Below the pieces are notes generated by a model. It did not search any database. It was given only the letters and a program-made list of their open reading frames with translations, and was not told where the DNA came from. The translations under genes and the position numbers were made by a program. Below are positions 16,526-24,973 of a stretch of DNA of 64,000 bases, piece by piece (position 1 is the stretch's first letter; the number at the start of each line of letters is the position of its first letter). The stretch comes from Spirochaetota bacterium (GTDB lineage: Bacteria; Spirochaetota; Spirochaetia; Treponematales; Treponemataceae): contig JAEXRH010000012.1 of the NCBI GenBank assembly GCA_023438065.1, positions 620,001 to 684,000 on the forward strand. Reading direction: 5' to 3'.

Positions 16526-17971
16526 TCAGAATTGGAAATAGATGAACGGCGCGACGCCCGACATCGACACGACGGAAAGACATGCGAAAACGAGGGCGAT
16601 CGCGACGCCGCGCGCCATGACGGGAGCCGATACCCACAGATTCCCGAGCGCCTTCCGGGCGCGCTCAGGGAAGGCGTGCATGGCAAGGGCCGAGACGATG
16701 AGGACGGCGACGAGCGGGGTAAGAAGCGTCGGGCCCTTCGAGAAATCGGCGAGCGCGGCGAACCACGTCCCCACGGCCTCGAGGGACGGGGCACGAAAGA
16801 CGATCCAGCTGAGGGTCACGAAGAGGAAGGTCAACGCGACCTGAATCGCCGCGAGGGCGGGCCTTTTACTCCGTTCGTTCCCGTACGAGAACGCGCGCTC
16901 GACGGCAAGCGCGACGCCCTGCATGAGGCCCCACACGACGAAGGTCATGGCCGCCCCGTGCCAGAGCCCCCCGAGGAGCATCGTGAAGAAAAGGGCGACG
17001 AGGGTTCGGACCTTCCCGAAGCGCGAGCCTCCCATGCTGAAGTAGAGATAGTTCCTGAGCCAGGACGAAAAGGTGATGTGCCACCGCTTCCAGAACTCGG
17101 TAACCGAGAAGGACGCGTACGGGCGGTTGAAGTTCGCCGGCGTCTCGAAGCCGAGTAGCAGCGCGATCGCGATCGCCATGTCGCTGTAGCCGGAGAAATC
17201 GGAGTAGATGACCACCGAGTATCCTATGGCCGCGAGCGCGACCTCGAGCGAGCCGAAGGACGCCGGATCGGAGAGAACGGGATCGACGAAAAGGGTCGAG
17301 AGGAAATTCGCGAAGACCATTTTCTTGACGAGCCCGCTGAGGAACAGGCTCGAAGCGCGCGCCGAGCGGATCGGCTTCGAACCCGGCTCCTGACCGAGGG
17401 CCGTCGCCGACTCTATCTGAGGGATGAAGTCGGCGGCGTGAACGATGGGACCCGAGGCGATCTGCGGAAAGAACGACACGTAGAGCGCGACGTCGAGGAA
17501 CCGCTTCACCGGCGGGAGGGCGCACAGGTACACGTCGAAGACGTAGCTCAGCGCCTTGAAGGTATAAAAGGAGATGCCGACCGGCATGATGATCGCGAGC
17601 GCGGGAAACCGGAAGCCGGTCCCGGCGGAAGGGCTCGCCGCCAAAGAGGCGAGAATGCCGTTCGCGGTATCCGCGAAAAAATTATAGTACTTGAAAAAGC
17701 CGAGAAGGGCGAGATTGAGGATAATCGCGAGAACGAGCCAGAGTTTTCGCCTGAAGTGCTCGCGCTCGCGCCCGATGAGGAGGCCGAATCCCCAATTCGC
17801 CGCGCTCGAGGCGAGCAGAAGAAAGCAAAAGCGCCAATCCCAGAACGCGTAGAAAAGATAGCTCGCCGCGACGAGGAAGGCGCGGCGTTCCGCGCTTCGG
17901 CGGAATACGTACCAGTACCCGATGAACACGCAGAGAAAAAAGACTCCGAACGATACGGTCGGAAACAGCAT
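16526..17971 (-). CDS. MBOAT O-acyltransferase, AlgI/DltB type
   Basis: 481 residues, about 10-11 membrane segments. Family marks include GISFYTFKALSYVFDVY, SGYSDMAIAIALLLGFE, FNRPYASFSVTEFWKRWHITFS and the catalytic-His block LLGGLWHGAAMTFVVWG. It moves an acyl group across the membrane onto an extracellular polymer. It begins only 5 bp after the ilvB stop, so it is probably co-transcribed with leuB-ilvD-ilvB, and is followed by its SGNH partner. The acceptor polymer is not known. Confidence 0.9.
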   Translation of the reverse strand: MLFPTVSFGVFFLCVFIGYWYVFRRSAERRAFLVAASYLFYAFWDWRFCFLLLASSAANWGFGLLIGREREHFRRKLWLVLAIILNLALLGFFKYYNFFADTANGILASLAASPSAGTGFRFPALAIIMPVGISFYTFKALSYVFDVYLCALPPVKRFLDVALYVSFFPQIASGPIVHAADFIPQIESATALGQEPGSKPIRSARASSLFLSGLVKKMVFANFLSTLFVDPVLSDPASFGSLEVALAAIGYSVVIYSDFSGYSDMAIAIALLLGFETPANFNRPYASFSVTEFWKRWHITFSSWLRNYLYFSMGGSRFGKVRTLVALFFTMLLGGLWHGAAMTFVVWGLMQGVALAVERAFSYGNERSKRPALAAIQVALTFLFVTLSWIVFRAPSLEAVGTWFAALADFSKGPTLLTPLVAVLIVSALAMHAFPERARKALGNLWVSAPVMARGVAIALVFACLSVVSMSGVAPFIYFQF

Positions 17972-17976
17972 TTTTC

Positions 17977-19686
17977 CTATAATTGCGCATCGAGCAGAAG
18001 CTCGTCAATAGGCTTTCCCGCGGGAACCATCGGAAACACCATCTCGTCGATGTCCATCCGGCAGTCGATGAGGGCGGGCGTCCGCTCGGCCAAGGCCTTC
18101 GCGAAGGCGTCGGAGAACTCCGCCTCGGTCGTCGCGCGGAAACCGCGGACCGAGAACGCGTCCGCGAGCTTCACGAAGTCGGGCGGCCGGTCGAGGGTCG
18201 TCGCCGAGTAGCGCTTCTCGTAAAAGAGCTTTTGCCACTGCCTGACCATCCCGAGGGTGCCGTTGTTCGCCACGATGATGATGACCGGGATATTGTAGTG
18301 CGAGATCGTCGCGAGCTCGTTGAGGTTCATCCTGAACGAGCCGTCGCCGGCGACGTGGACGACTCTCTTGTCCGGGCACGCCACCTGCGCGCCGAGCGCC
18401 GCCCCGGTGCCGTAGCCCATCGTGCCGAGCCCGCCCGAGGTGAGGAAGGTGCGTGGATTCGAGAAGGGATAGAACTGCGCGACCCACATCTGGTGCTGAC
18501 CGACCTCGGTCGTGACGATCGCGTCCTCGCCGACGGCGGCGTGCACGGTCTCGAGCACGAACTTCGGGTGAAGGGCGGTCTTCTTCGCGTACATCGCCGG
18601 GATGTGGGTTTTCCACTCGTCGATCCGCTCGTTCCATTTGTCCCGCTTCCGCTCGGGGACCCGTGAGGCGAGCGCGGAGAGAATTCCCTTGATGTCGCCG
18701 TTGAGGGACGCGCGCGTGCGGATATTCTTGTTGATCTCGGCGGGATCTATGTCGATCTGCACGATCGCGGACTCGCGGGCGAATTTCGCGGGATCGGATA
18801 TGACCCGGTCCGAGAAGCGCGCGCCGATCGCGACGAGAAGGTCGCAGTGCGCGGTCGCGGCGTTCGAGGCCTTCGTACCGTGCATGCCGATCATCCCGGT
18901 GCACAAGGGATGCCGCGCGGGGAAGGCGGTCTTTCCCATGAGGCTCACCGAGACGGGCGCGTTGAGCCTTTCGGCGAGCGCGGCGAGTTCCGCGCACGCG
19001 TCGGCGATCACGACGCCGCCCCCGACGTAGAAAAGGGGACGCTCGGCTTTCGCGAGCATCGCGGCGACCGCGTCGAGCTCCTCCCCCGTCGGAACCGGCA
19101 CCTTCGCGAGCGAACGGGCGGCGGCGGCCGAAAGGACGGGTTTCCCCGACGCGTCTATCGCGCGGGGCGACCACTCGGTCTCGCGCGCGGTCACGTCCTT
19201 CGGGATGTCGATGAGAACCGGGCCCGGCCTTCCCGTCCGCGCGATGTCGAAGGCCTCGCGCACGGTGTCGGCGAGGGCCGCCACGTCGCGGACGATGTAG
19301 TTATGCTTGGTGATCGACATCGTGATCCCGGTGATGTCGACCTCCTGGAAACTGTCCTTCCCGAGGAGGTGCGTCGCGACGTTGCAGGTGATCGCGACCA
19401 TGGGCACGGAGTCCATGTACGCGGTCGCGATCCCGGTCACGAGATTGGTGCAACCGGGGCCGCTCGTCGCGAGAACGACGCCGACCTTGCCCGAGGCGCG
19501 CGCGTATCCGTCGGCCGCGTGGGCCGCTCCCTGCTCGTGCGCGGTCAGGATATGCGTGATGCGGTCCGAGTTTTTATAGAGTTCGTCGTAGATGTTGAGG
19601 ATCGTGCCGCCGGGATAGCCGAATACGGTGTCGACGCCCTGTTCGGCGAGGCATTCGATGACGATCCTGGCGCCGGTCATCTTCAT
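17977..19686 (-). CDS. ilvB: Acetolactate synthase, large (catalytic) subunit
   Basis: 569 residues. ThDP-dependent enzyme that makes acetolactate or acetohydroxybutyrate, first shared step of valine, leucine and isoleucine synthesis. Seen: VFGYPGGTILNIYDEL, the ThDP-activating Glu in LTAHEQGAAHAADGYAR, FQEVDITG, GDGSFRMNLNELAT and the metal-binding NNGTLGMVRQWQ. The start overlaps the ilvD stop by 4 bp. Its regulatory subunit is not adjacent but lies 14 kb away at 33771. Native promoter is probably that of leuB. Confidence 0.95.
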   Translation of the reverse strand: MKMTGARIVIECLAEQGVDTVFGYPGGTILNIYDELYKNSDRITHILTAHEQGAAHAADGYARASGKVGVVLATSGPGCTNLVTGIATAYMDSVPMVAITCNVATHLLGKDSFQEVDITGITMSITKHNYIVRDVAALADTVREAFDIARTGRPGPVLIDIPKDVTARETEWSPRAIDASGKPVLSAAAARSLAKVPVPTGEELDAVAAMLAKAERPLFYVGGGVVIADACAELAALAERLNAPVSVSLMGKTAFPARHPLCTGMIGMHGTKASNAATAHCDLLVAIGARFSDRVISDPAKFARESAIVQIDIDPAEINKNIRTRASLNGDIKGILSALASRVPERKRDKWNERIDEWKTHIPAMYAKKTALHPKFVLETVHAAVGEDAIVTTEVGQHQMWVAQFYPFSNPRTFLTSGGLGTMGYGTGAALGAQVACPDKRVVHVAGDGSFRMNLNELATISHYNIPVIIIVANNGTLGMVRQWQKLFYEKRYSATTLDRPPDFVKLADAFSVRGFRATTEAEFSDAFAKALAERTPALIDCRMDIDEMVFPMVPAGKPIDELLLDAQL

Positions 19687-21341
19687 GAAAGGACCGCCCC
19701 CGTGTCGGCGCTCGTTACCATGCGAGCGTAGCGCGCGAGAAAGCCCTTCGTGACCTTCGGTTCCGGAGCCTTCCAGGCCGCGCGCCTCGTTTCGAGCTCC
19801 GCGTCCGATACCTCGAGCTTGACCGAGTAGGCGTTGATGTCGATCGTGATCCGGTCGCCTTCGCGAACCAACGCGATGGGCCCGCCGACCGCGGCCTCGG
19901 GAGAGCAGTGCCCGATCGAGGCGCCGCGCGTCGCGCCGGAGAAGCGGCCGTCGGTGATGAGCGCGACCTGCTTGTCGAGACCCTGACCAGCGAGCGCGGC
20001 GGTGACCGAGAGCATCTCGCGCATGCCGGGGCCGCCGCGCGGTCCCTCGTAGCGGATGACGACGACGTCGCCCGCCTTGATCTTCGAGGACATGACCGCC
20101 TTGAAGGCCTCCTCCTCTGAGCCGAAGACGCGCGCGGGACCGGAGTGCTTGAGCATCTCGGGAGCGACCGCGGAGCGTTTCACGACGCAGCCGTTCGGGG
20201 CGAGGTTACCGAAAAGAATCGCGATCCCGCCCGTCGGCGAATAGGGATTCTCGATCGGGTGAAGGACCGCGGGATTCTTGTTGATAACGCCCTTGATGTT
20301 CTGCGCGACGGTCTTTCCCGTCACCGTCGGAAGCTTCACGTTGATGAGCTTTTTCTTCGCGAGCTCGGCGAGCATCGCCTGGATCCCGCCCGCCTCGTAG
20401 AGGTCCTCGATGAAGGCGTTGCCCGCGGGCGCGAGCTTGCAAAGGTTGGGCGTCCGCTCGGAGATCTCGTTGATCTTCTTGAGGTCGATCTTGACGCCGG
20501 CCTCGTGCGCGATCGCGGGAAGGTGAAGTATCGTGTTCGAGCTGCAGCCGAGCGCCATGTCGGCGGCGAGGGCGTTCATGAACGCGGCCTCGCTCATGAT
20601 CTTCCGCGCGGTGATCCCTTTCTCGAGCATGTCCATGACGGCCATGCCGGCCTTCTTCGCGAGCGCGATCCTCGCGCCGTAGACCGCCGGGATCGTGCCG
20701 TTGCCGGGAAGCCCGAGGCCGAGGACTTCGGTCACGCAGTTCATGGAGTTCGCGGTGAACATGCCGGAACACGAGCCGCAGGTCGGGCACGCGCACTGCT
20801 CCATCTCGTCGAGCTCTTTTTTCGTCATCTTGCCCGCGGCTACGGAGCCGACGGCCTCGAACATGTTCGTGAGCGACAGGCGCTTGTCGCCGTACTTGCC
20901 GGCGAGCATCGGGCCGCCGGAGACGAACACGGTCGGGAGGTCCAGCCGGGCCGCGGCCATGAGCATGCCGGGAACGACCTTGTCGCAGTTGGGAACCATG
21001 ACGAGCGCGTCGAAGGCGTGCGCGGTCGCGACGCACTCGACCGAGTCCGCGATGAGCTCGCGGGTGACGAGGGAGTACTTCATTCCCTCGTGGTTCATCG
21101 CGATGCCGTCGCAGACGCCGATCGCGGGAAATTCCATCGGGGTGCCGCCAGCCATGCGGACGCCGGCCTTGACGGCCTCGACGATCGTGCCGAGGTGGGT
21201 GTGGCCCGGGATGATCTCGTTCTTCGAGTTGACGATCCCGATGATCGGCCGGGACAGTTCCTCGTCGGTATATCCCATCGCGCGGAAGAGGGAGCGGTGC
21301 GGGGCACGCTCGATTCCAACCTTCGTTCTGTCGCTTTTCAT
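19683..21341 (-). CDS. ilvD: Dihydroxy-acid dehydratase
   Basis: 552 residues, usual length. Fe-S enzyme that dehydrates dihydroxy-acids to the keto-acid precursors of valine and isoleucine. The cluster cysteines are seen in VPNCDKVVPGML and CACPTCGSCSGMFTANSMNC; the C-terminal GRFSGATRGASIGHCSPEA is conserved. It follows leuB by about 88 bp and overlaps ilvB by 4 bp. A ribosome site (GGAGG) precedes the ATG. Confidence 0.96.
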   Translation of the reverse strand: MKSDRTKVGIERAPHRSLFRAMGYTDEELSRPIIGIVNSKNEIIPGHTHLGTIVEAVKAGVRMAGGTPMEFPAIGVCDGIAMNHEGMKYSLVTRELIADSVECVATAHAFDALVMVPNCDKVVPGMLMAAARLDLPTVFVSGGPMLAGKYGDKRLSLTNMFEAVGSVAAGKMTKKELDEMEQCACPTCGSCSGMFTANSMNCVTEVLGLGLPGNGTIPAVYGARIALAKKAGMAVMDMLEKGITARKIMSEAAFMNALAADMALGCSSNTILHLPAIAHEAGVKIDLKKINEISERTPNLCKLAPAGNAFIEDLYEAGGIQAMLAELAKKKLINVKLPTVTGKTVAQNIKGVINKNPAVLHPIENPYSPTGGIAILFGNLAPNGCVVKRSAVAPEMLKHSGPARVFGSEEEAFKAVMSSKIKAGDVVVIRYEGPRGGPGMREMLSVTAALAGQGLDKQVALITDGRFSGATRGASIGHCSPEAAVGGPIALVREGDRITIDINAYSVKLEVSDAELETRRAAWKAPEPKVTKGFLARYARMVTSADTGAVLS

Positions 21342-21429
21342 GATCCATCCTCCAACTTATGCGAAAACTATACCACCGGGACCGTTCGCGCGGCAACCTT
21401 ATCGGCGGCGCGCGACGGGATTAACTTGT

Positions 21430-22524
21430 TCAGAGCGCCTTTACCGCCGCGACGACGAGGTCGCCCATCTTTTTCGTCCCGACGAGCCTGTCGCCGAGGG
21501 AAGCGCGGTCGGCCGCGGATCCGGCGATATCGCCCGTCCGCCAGCCGTCGTCGAGCACCTTCTCGACCGCGCGCTCGATCGCGGCCGCTTCCTTCTCGAG
21601 GTTGAAGGAATAGCGGAGCATCATCGCGCAGGTGAGGATGGTCGCGAGCGGGTTCGCGAGGTCCTTCCCGGCGATGTCCGGGGCCGAGCCGTGGATCGGC
21701 TCGTAGAGCCCGGGGCCCGAGTCGCCGAGCGAGGCGGACGCGAGCATGCCGATGGAGCCGGTGATCTGGCTCGCCTCGTCCGAAAGGATGTCGCCGAACA
21801 TGTTGCTCGTCGCGATGACGTCGAACTGGCCGGGATTTCTGACTAACTGCATCGCGGCGTTGTCGACGTACATGTAGGAAAGCTCGACGTCCGCGTACGC
21901 GCCCTTCATCGACTCGGTCACCTCGCGCCACAGACGGCTCGACTCGAGGATGTTCGCCTTGTCGACGACGCAAAGCTTTTTCTTCCGCTTGCGGGCGGAC
22001 TCGAAGCCGATCTTCACGATTCGCGCGATTTCCGCTTTCGAATAGGTCTCGGTATCCCAGGCGGATTCGCCGTCGGCCGAGCGGCCGCGATCGCCGAAAT
22101 ACATGCCGCCGGTGAGCTCGCGGATGATGAGGATGTCGAGCCCGGAGCCGACGACCTCGGGCTTGAGGGGACACGCCGCGGAAAGCTGGCGGAACATGAG
22201 GGCCGGGCGGAGGTTCGCGTACACCTTCATGGCGCCGCGAAGCCCGAGGAGGGCCTTTTCCGGGCGCTTGTCGCCGGGCAGGACGTCCCACTTCGGGCCG
22301 CCGACCGCGCCGAGAAGAACCGCGTCGCTCTTGAGGCACGCGTCGAGGGTCGCTTTCGGGAGCGGCTCTCCCGTCGCGTCGAGCGCGGCGCCGCCGGCGA
22401 GCACCTCGGTGTACGCGAAGGTATGTCCGTATTTCTGGCCGATCGCGTCGAGGACGCGGCAGCCCTCGCGGACGATGTCCGGCCCGATTCCGTCGCCGGG
22501 GATGGTCGCTATGTTCATGTTCAT
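21430..22524 (-). CDS. leuB: 3-isopropylmalate dehydrogenase
   Basis: 364 residues. NAD-dependent decarboxylating dehydrogenase of leucine synthesis; in organisms with CimA it can also act on methylmalate for isoleucine. Features: IATIPGDGIGPDIVREG, GAVGGPKWD, the substrate-loop LRPALMFRQLSAACPLK, ELTGGMYFGDRG and the C-terminal GSAPDIAGKDLANPLA. The start at 22524 has an AAGGAG site; a second in-frame ATG at 22518 is possible. First gene of leuB-ilvD-ilvB, with an operator-like palindrome upstream. Confidence 0.95.
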   Translation of the reverse strand: MNMNIATIPGDGIGPDIVREGCRVLDAIGQKYGHTFAYTEVLAGGAALDATGEPLPKATLDACLKSDAVLLGAVGGPKWDVLPGDKRPEKALLGLRGAMKVYANLRPALMFRQLSAACPLKPEVVGSGLDILIIRELTGGMYFGDRGRSADGESAWDTETYSKAEIARIVKIGFESARKRKKKLCVVDKANILESSRLWREVTESMKGAYADVELSYMYVDNAAMQLVRNPGQFDVIATSNMFGDILSDEASQITGSIGMLASASLGDSGPGLYEPIHGSAPDIAGKDLANPLATILTCAMMLRYSFNLEKEAAAIERAVEKVLDDGWRTGDIAGSAADRASLGDRLVGTKKMGDLVVAAVKAL

Positions 22525-22573
22525 GTCTCTCTCCTTGATTCCGTGGCTCGTTCGGTATTCCCGCGAGCTACAG

Positions 22574-22615
22574 TATTACTAAACATACTTTAGTAATATT
22601 TAACATCTTTGTAAA
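22574..22615 (-). promoter_or_regulatory. leuB operon promoter with embedded palindromic operator
   Basis: On the minus strand TTTACA (22610-22615), a 17-bp spacer and TAAAGT (22587-22592). A perfect inverted repeat TATTACTAAA-catac-TTTAGTAATA (22574-22598) covers the -10 box. The AT-rich block stands out against GC-rich surroundings. A bound repressor here would block the leuB-ilvD-ilvB operon. Confidence 0.72.
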
Positions 22616-22627
22616 GCCTGAAAACGC

Positions 22628-23356
22628 TCAAACGCGTTTTTTTCCGCCGTATACCGCGAAATTGTATCGTTTCCATACTACGTCGACCGGATCGAAGCCT
22701 GCCTCATCGAGCCAACCGAGTTGATCGAGAAGGATAGCGGGCCGATCCTCGCGCTCGTAGGACGGAAACCAGATTCCGTCCACGTCCGCCCGGCTCACCG
22801 ATTCGAGCATGAACGCTCTCCATCGCTCGAGATACCGAGCCTGGATGCCCGGGTCGCCCGAAAGGACGACGTCGGCGTTGAAGAACGCGCCGCCCGGCGA
22901 AAGAAGCGCGTGAACCTTCGAGAAAAACGAGCGCTTCGCCCCGTCGTCGGGAAGGTGGTGGAGCGCGAGCGAGGATACGACCGCGTCATACGGTCCCTCA
23001 CCGTCCCATACGGAAAAGTCCGCCGCGACGTAACGGGTCTTTCGGAAGCGCTCGAGCTTGACGCGCGCCATCTCGAGCATCCGTTCCGACATGTCGAGGC
23101 AGGTGAGCTCGGCCTCGGGCCAGCGCTCGAGCACCGCGCGCGCGACCGTCCCGGTACCGCAGCCGAGATCGAGCACCCGGGGTGCGGCGCCATCCTCGAA
23201 CGGCAGCGCCGAGACGAGGGCGCCGACCATCTCCCGGTAACCCGGGATGAGACGGACGATGTTCCCGTCATAGATCTCGGCCTCGGCCTCGAAGTGCGAG
23301 CGGATATCCTCCATCGAGCCCGAGCCGCGCGTGACGGACCCGTATCGCGCGTCCAT
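22628..23356 (-). CDS. Class I SAM-dependent methyltransferase
   Basis: 242 residues. The SAM-binding motif RVLDLGCGTGTVARAVL and the following ELTCLDMSERMLEMA and DAVVSSLALHHLPD blocks are clear. Substrate unknown; the fold is of the UbiE/TrmR general group. The start codon overlaps the cimA stop (TAATG), so it is translationally coupled to a leucine/isoleucine pathway gene, although no pathway step there needs methylation. A longer reading upstream is only out-of-frame cimA sequence. Confidence 0.82.
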   Translation of the reverse strand: MDARYGSVTRGSGSMEDIRSHFEAEAEIYDGNIVRLIPGYREMVGALVSALPFEDGAAPRVLDLGCGTGTVARAVLERWPEAELTCLDMSERMLEMARVKLERFRKTRYVAADFSVWDGEGPYDAVVSSLALHHLPDDGAKRSFFSKVHALLSPGGAFFNADVVLSGDPGIQARYLERWRAFMLESVSRADVDGIWFPSYEREDRPAILLDQLGWLDEAGFDPVDVVWKRYNFAVYGGKKRV

Positions 23357-24972
23357 TACATGTACGCCTTGAACCGCTTCTCGACGTCCGAGATGAGCTT
23401 GAACTCGAAGGAATCGACGAGGGCGAGCCAGGACGCCTCGATCAAGTCGGTCGAGACGCCGACGGTCGACCACACGTTTTCGCCGTCGGTCGACTCGATG
23501 AGGACGCGTACCTTAGCGGCGGTCGCGCTCTTGGAGTCGAGCACGCGCACCTTGAAGTCGGTGAGCCTGATTTCGCGCACGCCGGGATAGAAGCGCTCGA
23601 GCGCCTTCCTGAGCGCGACGTCGAGCGCGTGAACCGGGCCGTCGCCCTCCCCCGCCGTGATCGCCATCTCGCCGTCGACGCCGATCTTGATCTGCGCGAA
23701 GGCCGTGCAGGCGATTCCCTTGATCGGCTGCTCCCCGATGATCTTGTAGTACTGGAGGTCGAAAAAGGGCTTGTACTTTCCGATGTTCTTTCGCACCAGA
23801 AGCTCGAAGCTCCCCTCGGCGCCCTCGAACTGGTAACCCGCGTGCTCGAGCTCCTTCACGCGCGCGACGATCTGCGCCGCGACGGGCGAGTCCTTCTGCA
23901 TGTTCGGGTCGAACTTCCGGATCTTCTCGATGATCATCGAGCGGCCGGCGACCTCGCTCATGAGGAAGCTCCGCTCGTTCCCGACGGACTCGGGCGGAAC
24001 CTGCTCGTACGCCTTCGGGTTCTTGGTAACCGCGTCGATGTGCATTCCGGCCTTGTGCGCGAAGGCGTTGTGCCCGACGAAGGGCATGCCCCCCTCGAGC
24101 GAGACGTTCGCGATCTCCGCGACCTTGCGCGCGGACTGGGTGAGCTCCGCGACCCTTCCCTCGGGAAGGCAGCGGACGCCCATCTTGAGCTCGAGGTCGG
24201 CGATGACGGTCGAGAGGTTGGCGTTCCCGCTCCGCTCGCCGAAGCCGATGAGCGTGCCCTGCACCTCGGTCGCGCCCGCTTTCACCGCGAGAAGTGAGTT
24301 CGCTACCGCGAGTCCCGCGTCGTTGTGGCAGTGTATCCCGACCGGCACCTTGAGCTCCTTGACGACGACCGCGGTCATCTGGGCGACCTCGTCGGGCAGG
24401 GAGCCGCCGTTCGTGTCGCAAAGGACGAGAACCGCGGCGCCGCCTTCGGCAGCGGCCTTGAGCGTCTCCATCGCGTACTGAGCGTTCGCCTTGTACGCGT
24501 CGAAGAAATGCTCGGCGTCGTACACGACGGTCTTTCCCTCGGATACGAGGAAGGCGACCGTGTCGTGGATCATCGCGAGGTTTTCCTCGAGGCTCGCGCG
24601 GAGGATCTCGGTGACGTGGAAATCCCAGGTCTTCCCGAATATCGCGACGCAGTCGGTGCCCGCGGCGAGGAGGCTCCGGAGGTTCGTGTCGTCCTCCGGC
24701 TTCATGTCCTTCCGGCGCGTCGAGCCGAAGGCGACCAGGCGCGCGTTCTCGAGCGTGACCTTCTTCACCTCCTCGAAGAACTCGAGGTCCTTCGGGTTCG
24801 AGCCGGGGTTCCCCGCCTCGATGAAGGCGACGCCGAGCTCGTCGAGCGCGCGCACGATGTGGAGCTTGTCCTGCACCGAGAAGCTGATCCCCTCGCCCTG
24901 CGCGCCGTCGCGAAGGGTCGAGTCGAATATGTGCGTCTTCGAAAACAGTTCCCTTTCGGCCTTCCTGTCCAT
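23356..24972 (-). CDS. cimA: (R)-citramalate synthase
   Basis: 538 residues, CimA-type member of the LeuA-like family. It would join pyruvate and acetyl-CoA to citramalate, giving 2-ketobutyrate for isoleucine without threonine. Features: HIFDSTLRDGAQGEGI, FIEAGNPGSNPKD (typical of the CimA/NifV branch), GIHCHNDAGLAVANSL, HVDAVTKN-like HKAGMHIDAVTKNP and a C-terminal regulatory domain. It begins 1 bp after the leuA stop and is coupled to the methyltransferase gene. A feedback effector (isoleucine in known cases) is inference. Confidence 0.93.
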   Translation of the reverse strand: MDRKAERELFSKTHIFDSTLRDGAQGEGISFSVQDKLHIVRALDELGVAFIEAGNPGSNPKDLEFFEEVKKVTLENARLVAFGSTRRKDMKPEDDTNLRSLLAAGTDCVAIFGKTWDFHVTEILRASLEENLAMIHDTVAFLVSEGKTVVYDAEHFFDAYKANAQYAMETLKAAAEGGAAVLVLCDTNGGSLPDEVAQMTAVVVKELKVPVGIHCHNDAGLAVANSLLAVKAGATEVQGTLIGFGERSGNANLSTVIADLELKMGVRCLPEGRVAELTQSARKVAEIANVSLEGGMPFVGHNAFAHKAGMHIDAVTKNPKAYEQVPPESVGNERSFLMSEVAGRSMIIEKIRKFDPNMQKDSPVAAQIVARVKELEHAGYQFEGAEGSFELLVRKNIGKYKPFFDLQYYKIIGEQPIKGIACTAFAQIKIGVDGEMAITAGEGDGPVHALDVALRKALERFYPGVREIRLTDFKVRVLDSKSATAAKVRVLIESTDGENVWSTVGVSTDLIEASWLALVDSFEFKLISDVEKRFKAYM

Positions 24973-24973
24973 A

